This document shows, one piece after another, positions 26,301 to 34,771 of a stretch of 64,000 bases of DNA (position 1 is its first letter; every line of letters begins with the position of its first letter). Source of the stretch: Photobacterium angustum (GTDB lineage Bacteria > Pseudomonadota > Gammaproteobacteria > Enterobacterales > Vibrionaceae); NCBI RefSeq assembly GCF_002954615.1, contig NZ_MSCJ01000003.1, positions 310,001 through 374,000 of the forward strand, read 5' to 3'. The notes beneath the pieces were generated by a model. It saw only the letters and a program-made list of their open reading frames with translations, had not been told where the DNA came from and did no database searches. A program made the position numbers and the translations under genes.

Positions 26301-28533
26301 TAATACCGATGGTAGCAATGCAGGTGGCGGTAATACCGATGGTAGCAATGCTAGTGGTGGTAATACCGATGGTAGCAATGCTAGTGGTGGTAATACCGGT
26401 GGTAGCAATGCTGGTGGTGGTAATACCGATGGTAGCAATGCTGGTGGTGGTAATACCGATGGTAGCAATGCAGGTGGTGGTAATACCGGTGGTAGTAATA
26501 CCAACAGTGGAAATACAGAAGACATTGATCATACTCAGGCCATCATCTCTTTAAACTTAAACTCTGATGGTTTCGAAAATTTATTATTGCAGCCTGAGTT
26601 ATGTGATGAAGCGAGTGATCCATGTCCTAGCGGAGCATATTTTATTAAAAGTGGTAATGGCCAAGAGTTGTACAAGCTTGGGACAACGATGGGCGGTAGC
26701 CAACTTTGGGGAGATATGGGTAAAACCGGTCAATGGAGCCATAACCGATATGCGATCCTAATTGGAGAAGGGAACTATGAAATGCCAGATCCATTTAGAT
26801 TGAATTATTACATGGAAGTAACGGGAGTGAGTGAATTTGATGCGCTAAATAAAGATCAAAAAGTCAAAGTCATGCCTGGTATCAATGCTCTAAATAGCTC
26901 TGGTAATACAGCTCCCGGTGCACTCAATAATTTTTGGCGGAGTTTAGCGAACCTTAATGTTGACTCTACAGCGCTACTGACTCCGATTAATCCAGATAAA
27001 CCTAATGATAGAAATCCAGCTGGAGTATTACGTTTCGGTGTTTCTCAGGCATCAGGAATAAGAAATGTCTATTTCAGTGGTAAAGATCTATTAATGTGTG
27101 ATTGGAACACAATTAACTGGGCTTGTGGCCAAGCGAGCGGTGGATTTATTGCGAATTCTTATATTGATGGTGAGATGAATCTTGGTTCACAGCAACAATT
27201 CTATATTGGTAATACTTATGCGAAGATGTTTGAAGGGTCGGTATGGAATTATGTTCTTCATAATGCAAAATCGGGTGATGGTATAACAAAGCATCCATAT
27301 CCTTTTACTGATGTTAATGATGGTCACAAAGTTCTGACTAAACCAAGATTGGTTGTTAACTCTAATCAGTTATGGGAAATAGATGATGGAAACCCGAGCC
27401 ATAACAACATTGATATAAATGACTTTGTTGTATTAAGTGCTGGTAATTCATCGGATGTTCTTAACGCTGACGTTGATAAGATCCAAGATGCTTTGAACTC
27501 TGGTAAAAAAGGGTTGCTTATCTTGCCTGGGGTATATGATTTTACGAAGCGACTACATGTTAAGGAAAATCAGATAGTTCTTGGTATCGGCATGCCTTCT
27601 TTAATTTGCGATGCCATTGAGGGGTGTTTACTCACAGATGACCAATCTATTCGAGTTGCTGGCGTAACATTAGAGCCTGGAATTATTGCGGATAAATCAG
27701 CAAAGAACTCTCTTTTAACCGTTGGTGACTACAAACAAGATCATCCTTCAATTCAAGACAAAAGAGACGCTGTTATTCTACAGGACGTGTATTGTCGGGT
27801 TGCAAGAACTCGTGATGTGTCTAAGTTGAGCGAAAATCACTCACCTAGTGCCTACAGTTGTATTACCGTAAACGCGAATGATGTGATTGGTGAAAACTTA
27901 TGGTTATGGCGCGCTGATCATGATGCCCAAAGTGGTCATGATAAATACTCTTATAACAATCAAGTAGACTGGGATACAGATGAAGCCCAATATGGCTTGA
28001 TTGTTAATGGTGATGATGTCGTTATGAATGGTTTAGCTGTTGAGCACTTCAAAAATTACCAAACTATTTGGAATGGTAAAAATGGTGTGATCAACTTTTA
28101 TCAATCTGAAATGCCATACACGTTACCGGAAGACGATTCTGCGAATACGCCTAAAGTTGATTGTACGGCCTCTGATGGTCAAGTAGAGCAAGAGATTAAA
28201 TCATATGCTGTGTGTCCTTCGTTGTATGTAGCCAAAACAGCGACCGGCTTTGTCGGAAATGGGATTGGTGTTTACTCATATCTGCCTAAAGAATATAACC
28301 ATGGACGCTTGCAACAAACAATCGTCGCAGAGACTGCGATATATATTGCAGCGAATCCAGAAGATGTTTCTATTAAAAATTCAGTTAATCGCTGGTTAAA
28401 TGGAGGCAAAAACAGTGGTATCAGTTACAACATCTTGGATGCGGCTGGTAACAAATACGGTAGGAGAATTTATGGGCCGGATTCAGCCAAAACAGATGAT
28501 GTTGCGAATTCCGTTGTAGCGCAATACCCGTAA
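23362..28533 (+). CDS. secreted multimodular beta-1,3-glucanase (GH64-like, CBM56, GH16, GH55-like)
   Basis: A 1723-aa exported laminarin/beta-1,3-glucan hydrolase. The signal peptide spans about 1-24. Residues about 130-490 look like a GH64/thaumatin-fold glucanase (VEFTYTTGGQTVINPTGVDF). About 530-610 resembles CBM56 (SIKANYWANLHYTING). About 650-960 is GH16, with the active-site signature GMEVDILEFM giving E781, D783 and E786. A Gly-Asn-Ser linker of 10-residue repeats covers about 974-1050. About 1060-1723 resembles a GH55-like beta-helix (KIQDALNSGKKGLLILPGVYDF). The second of two ATGs is preferred by spacing from AGAGA. Three catalytic modules in one chain is unusual. The GH16 call is firm; the other modules are less so. 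Confidence 0.85.
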   Translation: MINKISINELLLPSVLFFSLPTFAQSNIENCSGGMEVKFDLSKVNNDSVTYANTYLTVVGKKQGVDTSAFVKFSVPTKEGELVELSKQSNGKNYALLLNKFVSTSSKVAQICVPPLISGRIYISVGNPLDLPVVKDGDGHYRVQGPDVNNPSTTTNGTVFDKVEFTYTTGGQTVINPTGVDFISIPYTITQEKDVYGRDGSIDSIIDNMKFLVCEAHGYTIESPNCDAAWNKSEWSTLAHYEDINGNVVSEHTENAHLVRVDAPGRFGSTFNKYFNPYVEKLIKYYSAESGKSIKMDLSEINKGIWVGQFQDKQLKFYQNGNKATSPIIYNFDGDFSNSIFLADQGPFTKDTPEKATISRNLSSAIVAGLLMRKDGNSGIDTLFDKQGNTFLANKVQLEKLIPFYFNNGDNTLDYNPNICGQSGDEPCVNIYQQAVHGLVKDNYYVKPDKVYLHSYAFAYDDFLGMDGTNTKTDSYPATITLGDLQHRVFPHTDSDVPTIPDASTTPDKSTTPGDTSASKPDKPINGETNPIKVAQDGSELTISIKANYWANLHYTINGSNQQNVPMVKDNSGSVSYAVKNLTPGTEIEYWVTYLMDSGKGAKNSQHSTYIVKKTSSGNTGSSEEQNSGGGTEKDEPQQGSGNTNNSSSSLCGYLSENKYGSCFETQSLLSSKAAFETNFYKRDGTHGNNEQQWYKPDHVIWNENNKSVTLKAEVKSTNGKPYTSGEIRTKGRFTITKDTKGHDISRGGVEVKAKVPYGKGRWPAIWMMPQGDMPWPSGMEVDILEFMQPPYAVTGTVHYGLKQQDGVVTWNYNNNIDIAADNAPAKEIDNGWHKYGFEWNVTSSGTIYLTWYFDGHPFHQLEMGKSAAGKYYSVMRNPSVKNRETNLTCSKWTNRCPDKYQSLSETAYRSFLAAYESGYYLRINMAVGGDGVEPKPDTNKFPVTEMQIASISRYVIKDSQQENNDTGDGNTDGSNAGGGNTDGSNAGGGNTDGSNASGGNTDGSNASGGNTGGSNAGGGNTDGSNAGGGNTDGSNAGGGNTGGSNTNSGNTEDIDHTQAIISLNLNSDGFENLLLQPELCDEASDPCPSGAYFIKSGNGQELYKLGTTMGGSQLWGDMGKTGQWSHNRYAILIGEGNYEMPDPFRLNYYMEVTGVSEFDALNKDQKVKVMPGINALNSSGNTAPGALNNFWRSLANLNVDSTALLTPINPDKPNDRNPAGVLRFGVSQASGIRNVYFSGKDLLMCDWNTINWACGQASGGFIANSYIDGEMNLGSQQQFYIGNTYAKMFEGSVWNYVLHNAKSGDGITKHPYPFTDVNDGHKVLTKPRLVVNSNQLWEIDDGNPSHNNIDINDFVVLSAGNSSDVLNADVDKIQDALNSGKKGLLILPGVYDFTKRLHVKENQIVLGIGMPSLICDAIEGCLLTDDQSIRVAGVTLEPGIIADKSAKNSLLTVGDYKQDHPSIQDKRDAVILQDVYCRVARTRDVSKLSENHSPSAYSCITVNANDVIGENLWLWRADHDAQSGHDKYSYNNQVDWDTDEAQYGLIVNGDDVVMNGLAVEHFKNYQTIWNGKNGVINFYQSEMPYTLPEDDSANTPKVDCTASDGQVEQEIKSYAVCPSLYVAKTATGFVGNGIGVYSYLPKEYNHGRLQQTIVAETAIYIAANPEDVSIKNSVNRWLNGGKNSGISYNILDAAGNKYGRRIYGPDSAKTDDVANSVVAQYP
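26269..26520 (+). repeat. 30-bp tandem repeats coding the glucanase linker
   Basis: Seven near-identical units (26281-26490) each encode GSNAGGGNTD-type decapeptides, preceded by a half unit and followed by a degenerate one. Copy number is likely variable between strains. Confidence 0.95.
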
Positions 28534-28568
28534 ATCTATAATCAATATAACGTTATTATGTATCGACT

Positions 28569-28599
28569 AAAAGCCGAGTACACGAGTACTCGGCTTTAA
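28569..28599 (+). terminator. glucanase terminator
   Basis: AAAGCCGAGTAC and GTACTCGGCTTT pair around a short loop, followed by AATTTTT. Confidence 0.85.
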
Positions 28600-28669
28600 T
28601 TTTTGCGTTAAACGTCCAGCTGTAAAGGTGGCCGCTGGTCATCGTGCTATCTCACGATATGATGAGGTT

Positions 28670-29116
28670 TTAGTTTTGGCTAACGACTTCATTCTGGCTG
28701 TTTTTCGGTGTACCTATGATTGAGCCCATAATGGCGCCATACACAAGGTGTCCCATAAGAGCGATCATTGCGGCTGGAAGGCTATGAAAAAATAACCCCT
28801 TGCCCGCCATAGGAACAACAACAAGCATAGCGACTAAATAAATCGGTATTAGGTAAATTAACCCTTTTAACCAACCCGGTCCCGAAATACGATCATACCC
28901 AATTAATAAATAGCTTATTGGAAATAGAATCGTACCCATTACAAAATGAATCATAATACCGACGTTTTCAGGGCTGTGTATCATGCCGGCAATCATTTTC
29001 CCTACATTCATTGGAAAGCCAATAATATGAGGTGCGATCAATTGCCCCATAATAGTAAAGACAATGGTTCCTATGAATCCACCAAGTAACGCTTTTTGAA
29101 TGTTGTTTCTTAACAT
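28670..29116 (-). CDS. small four-TM membrane protein (DUF6789-like)
   Basis: 148 aa with four hydrophobic segments: GGFIGTIVFTIMGQLIAP, NVGIMIHFVMGTILFPISYLL, LIYLIPIYLVAMLVVV and a last one near AMIALMGHLVYGAIMGSII. The start is placed at MLRNN since GGGAG lies 7 nt before it; the longer frame has no such site. It lies just downstream of, and in the same direction as, the ECF sigma gene, 100 nt away, so they may be co-transcribed. A role as anti-sigma factor or target gene is possible, but no ZAS motif is visible. Confidence 0.7.
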   Translation of the reverse strand: MLRNNIQKALLGGFIGTIVFTIMGQLIAPHIIGFPMNVGKMIAGMIHSPENVGIMIHFVMGTILFPISYLLIGYDRISGPGWLKGLIYLIPIYLVAMLVVVPMAGKGLFFHSLPAAMIALMGHLVYGAIMGSIIGTPKNSQNEVVSQN

Positions 29117-29218
29117 AATAAGACTCCCATAAATTTTATTATCTATTGTTATTTGGCGCGATATTTTGCTTTTCGCCATATATGTAATGTGTATTCTGAG
29201 TAATAAGTACGAATGACG

Positions 29219-29731
29219 TTATTTTTCTAAGTATTCCTGAATCATTAAGCGCCCTCGGTGAATTCGACTTTTGGCAGCCATTCGAGTGATTAATAATTTA
29301 TCCGCAATTTCACCAATCGAAAGTTCCTCAAAATCTCTCAATATGATGGCGGATCTGTATTTTTCAGGTAGTGAATGAATCGCCGCAATAATATCTAACC
29401 TCAAATCTGGACTGGAGTAATAAGAAAAGAGTTCATGGTAATCTTCGGGCAATTCATCTAAATTGTGATTTGATTTCATAAGCTTTGCGCACTCTCTTTT
29501 AATTATGATTAATAACCATCCTGGAAATGCTTCAATTGTTTTCAAGGTACCAATACGTCGCCAAATAATAGCTAAAGACTCTTGAACAGCATCATCGATA
29601 TCATTAGATGTACATTGCTTAAATGCCATTTTTTTTAATGTTGGTTCCCAGTCAATTAGCAACTGTTCCGTTGCTTTTGGGTTTCCTTTTCTAGCCGCTT
29701 CAATTAATTCATTTCTGTGCATCATTGACAT
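29219..29731 (-). CDS. ECF-type RNA polymerase sigma factor
   Basis: A 170-aa sigma-70 family factor with only regions 2 and 4. Region 2: ATEQLLIDWEPTLKKMAF then DIDDAVQESLAIIWRRI, binding core polymerase and the -10 element. Region 4: LPEKYRSAIILRDFEELSIGEIADKL and RMAAKSRIHRGRLMI as the HTH for the -35 element. There is no region 1 or 3, as expected for ECF factors. The downstream small membrane protein may be its regulator or target. The trigger is unknown. Confidence 0.9.
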   Translation of the reverse strand: MSMMHRNELIEAARKGNPKATEQLLIDWEPTLKKMAFKQCTSNDIDDAVQESLAIIWRRIGTLKTIEAFPGWLLIIIKRECAKLMKSNHNLDELPEDYHELFSYYSSPDLRLDIIAAIHSLPEKYRSAIILRDFEELSIGEIADKLLITRMAAKSRIHRGRLMIQEYLEK

Positions 29732-30563
29732 TCTTTCTCATATAATAATTTAGTGAAGTAAGCGTATAAGTTAAGACGCTAAACTTAGTAAAATCGCAGG
29801 TAATATGTTGAAAACACCCTGCCAACAAAATGTGTATCTTCAAGTCGATGAAAGAATATTGCTTTTAATTACTAGTTGCTTGTAAAAGCAATATTCATCA
29901 TTTTTTGCTCTAATATCTTTCTTAGTTTTTCTAGCTTAGGTGAAATCAATTTTAACCTTACAGTAAAGACAATAAATTTTGTTCCTACTTTAAAGAGGCT
30001 GAAATATACAAAAAGGATTCAAAATAATTTAATTGTTTTTATTTTTAAATAAAATCAATGGCTTGAGTTAGGGTGTTATGAGGCGAAATAGAGGTGCCAC
30101 ACATCGATAAACCACTATAACATCAATTATTTTATCTAAAGCTAAAAACTACCTATCTCAATATCATTTACAAAACCAACCCAAAAGAATCAGTTTAGAA
30201 AGTGATTTTTACTATTAGAGTACTCACTAAAATGAAGTTTTTAATAGATAAAAATACTATGATGATAAAGTGCTTCTAACTATTTTTAGTTAAAAGTAAA
30301 TAGCTGATACGAGAAAACCCATTGCCTGTCCCTAGGCAAATGGGTTGGGAAAAGCCTTGAATGGCAGGTAAGGCTAGTTGGAAGTCAATTAAATATTAGG
30401 CTAAATACTTACCTTTTCTTAGAATAAAAATAAAAACTATTTTTACATTATTTAAGTATAAAATTTGTGGCAGTTATTATCTTTTATACTATCTGATATT
30501 TTTCAAATTAGTCCTAAGAGGTTTAAAAAATAGATGACTCGTTTTTTTTAATTGAAATTACCC
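29732..30563. other. AT-rich gene desert with two strong inverted repeats
   Basis: About 830 bases with no supportable gene, ending at umuDC copy 2. It carries a 14-bp perfect inverted repeat (GAATATTGCTTTTA / TAAAAGCAATATTC, 29854-29896) followed by a T-run, and AACCCATTGCCT / AGGCAAATGGGTT (30316-30346). These may be orphan terminators of an unannotated small RNA or relics of a lost gene. Confidence 0.55.
29854..29902 (+). terminator. orphan hairpin with T-run
   Basis: A 14-bp perfect stem, 15-nt loop, then ATCATTTTTT. No gene ends just before it. Confidence 0.5.
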
Positions 30564-30565
30564 CA

Positions 30566-31846
30566 CTAAACACACTTCACCACCACAATGTCTTTAATGT
30601 CGGTGTAGTAGTTCTCTAGCTCTAACATTTCTATTTCTCCCTGCCGTTCGTGGTAGCTGCGTTGCTGGCATGCAAAACCGATCACGCCTTTACCAAAGCG
30701 ATCGCTTAATTGGTCGAGGGTGGTGTTTAAGGTGTCTTTGTTATCAAAGCGGTTAAATAACTCGAACTGTTTTACTTCGGCATCAATCAGGCTTGGGGCA
30801 CCTACGCCCACTTTGTATATGGGTTGCTTGGTAAGGTTGTCGGGGATCAAATCATCGAATAAGGCGCGCAATTGTTGCAGGGCAAAACTGGTATCGGTTA
30901 GGCCGTTTTCGAGTGTCAGTTCACCACGGCGATAAAATGGTGGGCAACGGTCGTATTTTGAGGTGCTGACAAATACGGAAAGGGTCTTCATCTCGCTTTT
31001 TTGGTCGCGTATTTTTCGCATCACTTCGGCGCAGTGGTGAGCTAATTCGGCAAAAAGGTCGTCTCGGTGATGCAGGCGATCACGGTAAGAAGCGGTAGAC
31101 CATATCTGTTTTTTCTTTTCTCGCTCAACGGAAATGTCTAAACAGGCGATGCCATTAAGCTCTGAAATTACGTTAGCGACGTTGATGGAATAACGTTTGT
31201 GATAGGTTTTGGTGTCGCACTGTTTTAGTTGGTAGGCGGTTAAAATGCCTTCTTGTGTCAGGTGTTTATTCAGTTGCCTGCCAATGTTCCAAAGTTTACC
31301 TACGGGCATTTGTTTTAAAACCGTGTCGGTTTCTTTCTCGCTTATTAATACACATTGTCCCTGGTAAGGTTGGCAGTTCTTCGCTGCCCACGAGGCGACT
31401 TTGGCCAAGGTTAGGGTTTTGCCTACACCAGCGCCTGTCGGTACACCGGTTTCTTTGTAAATGGCTTTGCGTAAGGCTTGTACGTGCTCATTCAGATCGA
31501 CGTTGATTTGGTACAGGTGACTCACATCGTAAAACACTTCATCTACGCTATAGCGCATAGAGGGGGCACCTTGTATGTGCTTTTCAAGGGCTGTCATAAA
31601 GCGATCTGAATGGTGAGAAAAGGTGTTGAAGTTGGCTTTATACACAATGCCTTTGTGTACCCGCAAGCGGTCTATTTCTTCCCATATTGGGGTGAATTTT
31701 GAAATACCGATGTTTGTGCAAGCACGGTTAGCGGCAATGGAAATCCCTTGGCCTGCTGTTACTAATAACGGGGTATTTCTTAGGGCGGGCTTGTAGGTAA
31801 TGCAAGATTCGGCGTAAAAACGGGTGCCATCAAGTAAGCAAATCAT
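30566..31846 (-). CDS. umuC: UmuC-like Y-family DNA polymerase, copy 2
   Basis: Encodes the same 426-aa protein as copy 1 at 16686-17966, with D6 and D102/E103 intact, so both copies should be functional translesion polymerases. It overlaps the umuD-like gene by 4 nt. Identity at the DNA level points to recent duplication or ongoing gene conversion between the two cassettes. The flanks differ completely on the 3' side, so the duplicated unit ends right after the stop. Confidence 0.93.
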   Translation of the reverse strand: MICLLDGTRFYAESCITYKPALRNTPLLVTAGQGISIAANRACTNIGISKFTPIWEEIDRLRVHKGIVYKANFNTFSHHSDRFMTALEKHIQGAPSMRYSVDEVFYDVSHLYQINVDLNEHVQALRKAIYKETGVPTGAGVGKTLTLAKVASWAAKNCQPYQGQCVLISEKETDTVLKQMPVGKLWNIGRQLNKHLTQEGILTAYQLKQCDTKTYHKRYSINVANVISELNGIACLDISVEREKKKQIWSTASYRDRLHHRDDLFAELAHHCAEVMRKIRDQKSEMKTLSVFVSTSKYDRCPPFYRRGELTLENGLTDTSFALQQLRALFDDLIPDNLTKQPIYKVGVGAPSLIDAEVKQFELFNRFDNKDTLNTTLDQLSDRFGKGVIGFACQQRSYHERQGEIEMLELENYYTDIKDIVVVKCV

Positions 31847-32550
31847 AAGGTAACAGGGCGGTGTAATCGTAGGCTGTAACGCACTACGCCGTGTAAGCGG
31901 GTGTAGTCGTCTTGGTTTATTTTTTGTGGCTTAAAGCTGGGGTTATCTGAATACAGGGTTCTGCTGTGTAAGTTCACGCGCTTTACAACAAGATCGTTGT
32001 TTAATGAAAGTACGATAACGTCTTCGTTCTCAGGGTTGAGGTGGCGCTCTAATACCAGTATGTCGTGGTCCCAAATGTACGGCAGCATGGAAAGCCCAGC
32101 TGCACGGCACAAGATGGTGGAGTGCTCTTGGGTGATCACCAGTTGGTGTAGGTCGAGTTCGGTTAAGTCATGGTGCCATGGTAATAACGGCGGTTGCCTG
32201 AAGTGATGGATGGAAAGAGTGATCACGCCTATTACGTGTAAGTCGTCCCACTCTTTGCCTGATACGGCAATGTGTTGGCATAGCAGGCTCCAACGTGCGA
32301 TGTGGTTGTCGCCGTGTTGCTCAAATACAACAAGATCACTGTTTAGGGGCTGTAAGGCACTGTCTATGAGTAGCCAATCGCCTTTGGCGATCCCTAGCTT
32401 TTTGTAGGTGCTATCGGCGCTCATTATCCGCATAGATGAATGGCTGTGTACAAACATGGTTTGTAGATTTAGCGATTTTTTCCGAAAGCGAATAGTGGGG
32501 TTTTCAAAGCCGGTGATCCCCGCCTGTACGTAGGTGTTAAGTGTAATCAT
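31843..32550 (-). CDS. UmuD-like protein with two fused S24 domains, copy 2
   Basis: Same double-domain protein as copy 1 except Asn for Ser at residue 70 in the degenerate first half. The first half keeps Ser47 but lacks the catalytic Lys. The second half has Ser154 and Lys190. Conservation of this layout in both copies shows that it is not an assembly artefact of one locus. It is the first gene of an SOS operon with umuC. Confidence 0.85.
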   Translation of the reverse strand: MITLNTYVQAGITGFENPTIRFRKKSLNLQTMFVHSHSSMRIMSADSTYKKLGIAKGDWLLIDSALQPLNSDLVVFEQHGDNHIARWSLLCQHIAVSGKEWDDLHVIGVITLSIHHFRQPPLLPWHHDLTELDLHQLVITQEHSTILCRAAGLSMLPYIWDHDILVLERHLNPENEDVIVLSLNNDLVVKRVNLHSRTLYSDNPSFKPQKINQDDYTRLHGVVRYSLRLHRPVTL

Positions 32551-32561
32551 GGTTAAAAATA

Positions 32562-32577
32562 CTGTATATGTGTACAG
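32562..32577. promoter_or_regulatory. LexA box of umuDC copy 2
   Basis: CTGTATATGTGTACAG keeps CTGT-N8-ACAG; the centre differs from copy 1 by two bases. Confidence 0.92.
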
Positions 32578-32868
32578 TTATTTTAGGGGTGTTTTTGGGG
32601 GGGAGCAAGGTGCTAAAAAAGTATTTGGTTATGGATGAGATTAGATTTTTTAGGTTAAAAATCTATTGATTGTTATGTTATTAGTGTTTTTTATGTGTAA
32701 AAAGCACACATAAAGTGGTGACCAAAATGCGACTATAAGTGTTCTAATAACTTAAAAATAGTATAAACATTATACAAATTTGATGTTTATAACTTTATGA
32801 AATTAAATGTATTAATTTTTAATGGTCTATTTTTTTGTAATTAAATTACGGGTGGGTTTAAGTCTTCA

Positions 32869-32907
<39 letters not shown>

Positions 32908-32913
32908 AACAAT

Positions 32914-32989
32914 TCCTCCTTAGTTCCGTCGGTAGAACGGCGGACTGTTAATCCGTATGTCGCTGGTTCAAGTCCAGCAGGAGGAGCCA
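32914..32989 (+). tRNA. tRNA-Asn(GTT), variant second copy
   Basis: Full cloverleaf with anticodon GTT and CCA, but the D-loop reads CGTCGGTA rather than AGTTGGTA. The conserved A14 is C and position 17 also changes. Loss of the U8-A14 contact could weaken folding. It lacks the upstream operon promoter, so its expression is uncertain. Confidence 0.8.
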
Positions 32990-32994
32990 AATAG

Positions 32995-33024
32995 AAAAGC
33001 CCGCAAGCAATTGCGGGCTTTTTT
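32995..33024 (+). terminator. terminator after second tRNA-Asn
   Basis: Same hairpin as at 5819-5848. Confidence 0.9.
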
Positions 33025-33148
33025 ACGTCTGAAAAAATAACTTAAAAAATGCTCGGTGACCAAAATAGTGGCCACTTTTTTGTAGCTTTAAACCTTCATC
33101 TCATCGGTTAGCACTGTCGCCATTATCCTGTAATGCTTTAGGTGCTGA

Positions 33149-33437
33149 TGTCGAGGCAGAGGCAGAGGTAAAATTGCAATAACTGGGAAGGTTGCAGGTA
33201 GATATCAAGAATGGACTGAAAGTTTAGAAACTGGTTGTGGAAACTTTAGAGTAGCTAAGAGTAAATTGGAGCAATACGACTGTTGTGGTTAGAGGTATAG
33301 GGATAGATGATAATGCCGAAGAAAATGTTCAAATAGGCATCAAACTATCTGCAAAAACAGATACGTGTGGTGAAAGTAAGTGTGAACTAGAAGCGGTAGA
33401 GGTTACTACAAAAGCAGAGGCTTATGTATCTTTATAG
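33149..33437 (+). pseudogene. frameshifted remnant of an unknown gene
   Basis: Two coding-like stretches in different frames: the first gives GKVAGRYQEWTESLETGCG, the second AEENVQIGIKLSAKTDTCGE and ends at TAG 33435-33437. The shift falls between about 33265 and 33295. No start codon remains. It precedes the exported-protein gene at 33518 and may once have been in its operon. Family not recognised. Confidence 0.5.
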
Positions 33438-33517
33438 GTATGGTTATTGAAGTATTCCGCTACATATAAACCTAAACCTGTCGTTCTTAGTGAAGGTTAT
33501 AAAGGGAGTTGTGCTGG

Positions 33518-34684
33518 ATGAAAAAAAAAATAAAATTTTTTATATTAGTGATTATTGCTATTTACAGTTGCAAAGTTTTTGCTGCTAAATTGGAATTGCT
33601 ACCAATTACTTATGACTCCCATAATAGTAGCTTTATACTTTCTGAGTTTGCTGAGGATACGATTGATGGTAGATTGCTAAATTTAGCAGATATAAAATCA
33701 CCTAGAACAGCAGAGCAAGTATTAGCTAAATATTATTGGTTACTTAAAAATGGGAATACTGATAAAGCTTCTTCTTTGTATTATATTGATGATGATAGTC
33801 AGGAAGAATTTATTAAAGCTATCAAATCAAAAAAGTTGAAATTAGAAGGATTCAAAAATCTTTCAGAAGTAAAAATTAATCATATTCAGCGCTGGAGTTC
33901 ATTTGTTTATTTCTGGATCACTTTTATAAGTGATACTGGACAGAAATTTTCTTTGAAAGAGAAAGTTAATTGTACTTCTGAATGTAAAATTGTCTTTACA
34001 CGTTTTTTGGAAAAAAATGAAATTGACGAGTTGTTAGAACTCAATTTATTTACATACAAGATGCTGGAAGGGAAAATATATAGGAGAGTGAGCCAAAGCG
34101 ACTTAATTGACTTTACTAAAGTGACTGTAAATCATCCAAAAGATTTAGGTGGTGTTAACAAAACCTATCCCATGTCTTTTTATCTTAACTTTGATAAAAC
34201 TTATAGCAAAAAAATTATATCGAGGAAAGATGATTGCAATATTACTTATAAAAGTAATGTTGAACTAGCAATGTGTGTTTTTTTAAATAAGTTTGAATCT
34301 ATTAATGTTTTAGAACCGGAAAAACTTGCCAAATTTATCTCAGAGGTGAGAGGGATCTCATATAGAGAGGCTATAGTGGTTATGCGTTATTCTGGTAAAC
34401 ATATTGAAAAAAAATTCTATCAGCCAAAGCCCTTTATTCAATGGGTAACTAGCTGGTCTGCAGTGAAATTACTCGGAAGTCTTGAAAATGAGTCCACATA
34501 TTTTTTGTTTTTTAAGCCTAAATTTGAAAGTGGGCGTGAAGGTCCTATTCAAGTTGTAACTTTCGATAAGATAAATGATCCTAATTATTCAACTGCTATA
34601 TATGGAAACAATGGTGAAGATACGTATTTATATTTTCAGAATGAAGTTTTTCTAACTGAATTATCCAATATTATTGGTGAATGA
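33518..34684 (+). CDS. exported protein of unknown function, 388 aa
   Basis: The start is the ATG with GGAG 9 nt upstream; a TTG further upstream in frame is less likely. A Lys-rich signal peptide (MKKKIKFFILVIIAIYSC, cleavage near KVFA) suggests export. The rest is a mixed alpha/beta protein with AEQVLAKYYWLLKNGNTDKAS near the start, reminiscent of a small helical repeat, and one Cys pair (NCTSEC). Family not recognised. Very low GC and the decayed genes on both sides mark it as recent cargo of the tRNA-linked region. Confidence 0.72.
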   Translation: MKKKIKFFILVIIAIYSCKVFAAKLELLPITYDSHNSSFILSEFAEDTIDGRLLNLADIKSPRTAEQVLAKYYWLLKNGNTDKASSLYYIDDDSQEEFIKAIKSKKLKLEGFKNLSEVKINHIQRWSSFVYFWITFISDTGQKFSLKEKVNCTSECKIVFTRFLEKNEIDELLELNLFTYKMLEGKIYRRVSQSDLIDFTKVTVNHPKDLGGVNKTYPMSFYLNFDKTYSKKIISRKDDCNITYKSNVELAMCVFLNKFESINVLEPEKLAKFISEVRGISYREAIVVMRYSGKHIEKKFYQPKPFIQWVTSWSAVKLLGSLENESTYFLFFKPKFESGREGPIQVVTFDKINDPNYSTAIYGNNGEDTYLYFQNEVFLTELSNIIGE

Positions 34685-34771
34685 TGAGAAAGGTAAAACT
34701 CGCTGGCGAGTTTACACATTATTATTAACTTTAGTTGCTTTTCTTACTCTTTTTAAGTGTGAGTAAAAATT

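Larger units (their letters stand above)
30564..32727. repeat. umuDC cassette, direct repeat copy 2
   Basis: Matches 16684-18811, offset by exactly 13880 bp within the genes. It ends with the same GTGTAAAAAG...GGTGACCAAAA tail. Confidence 0.95.

Noticed and set aside
26125..26554. Frames of 94-135 aa over the 30-bp repeat
   Set aside because: Low-complexity shadows of the glucanase linker repeat.
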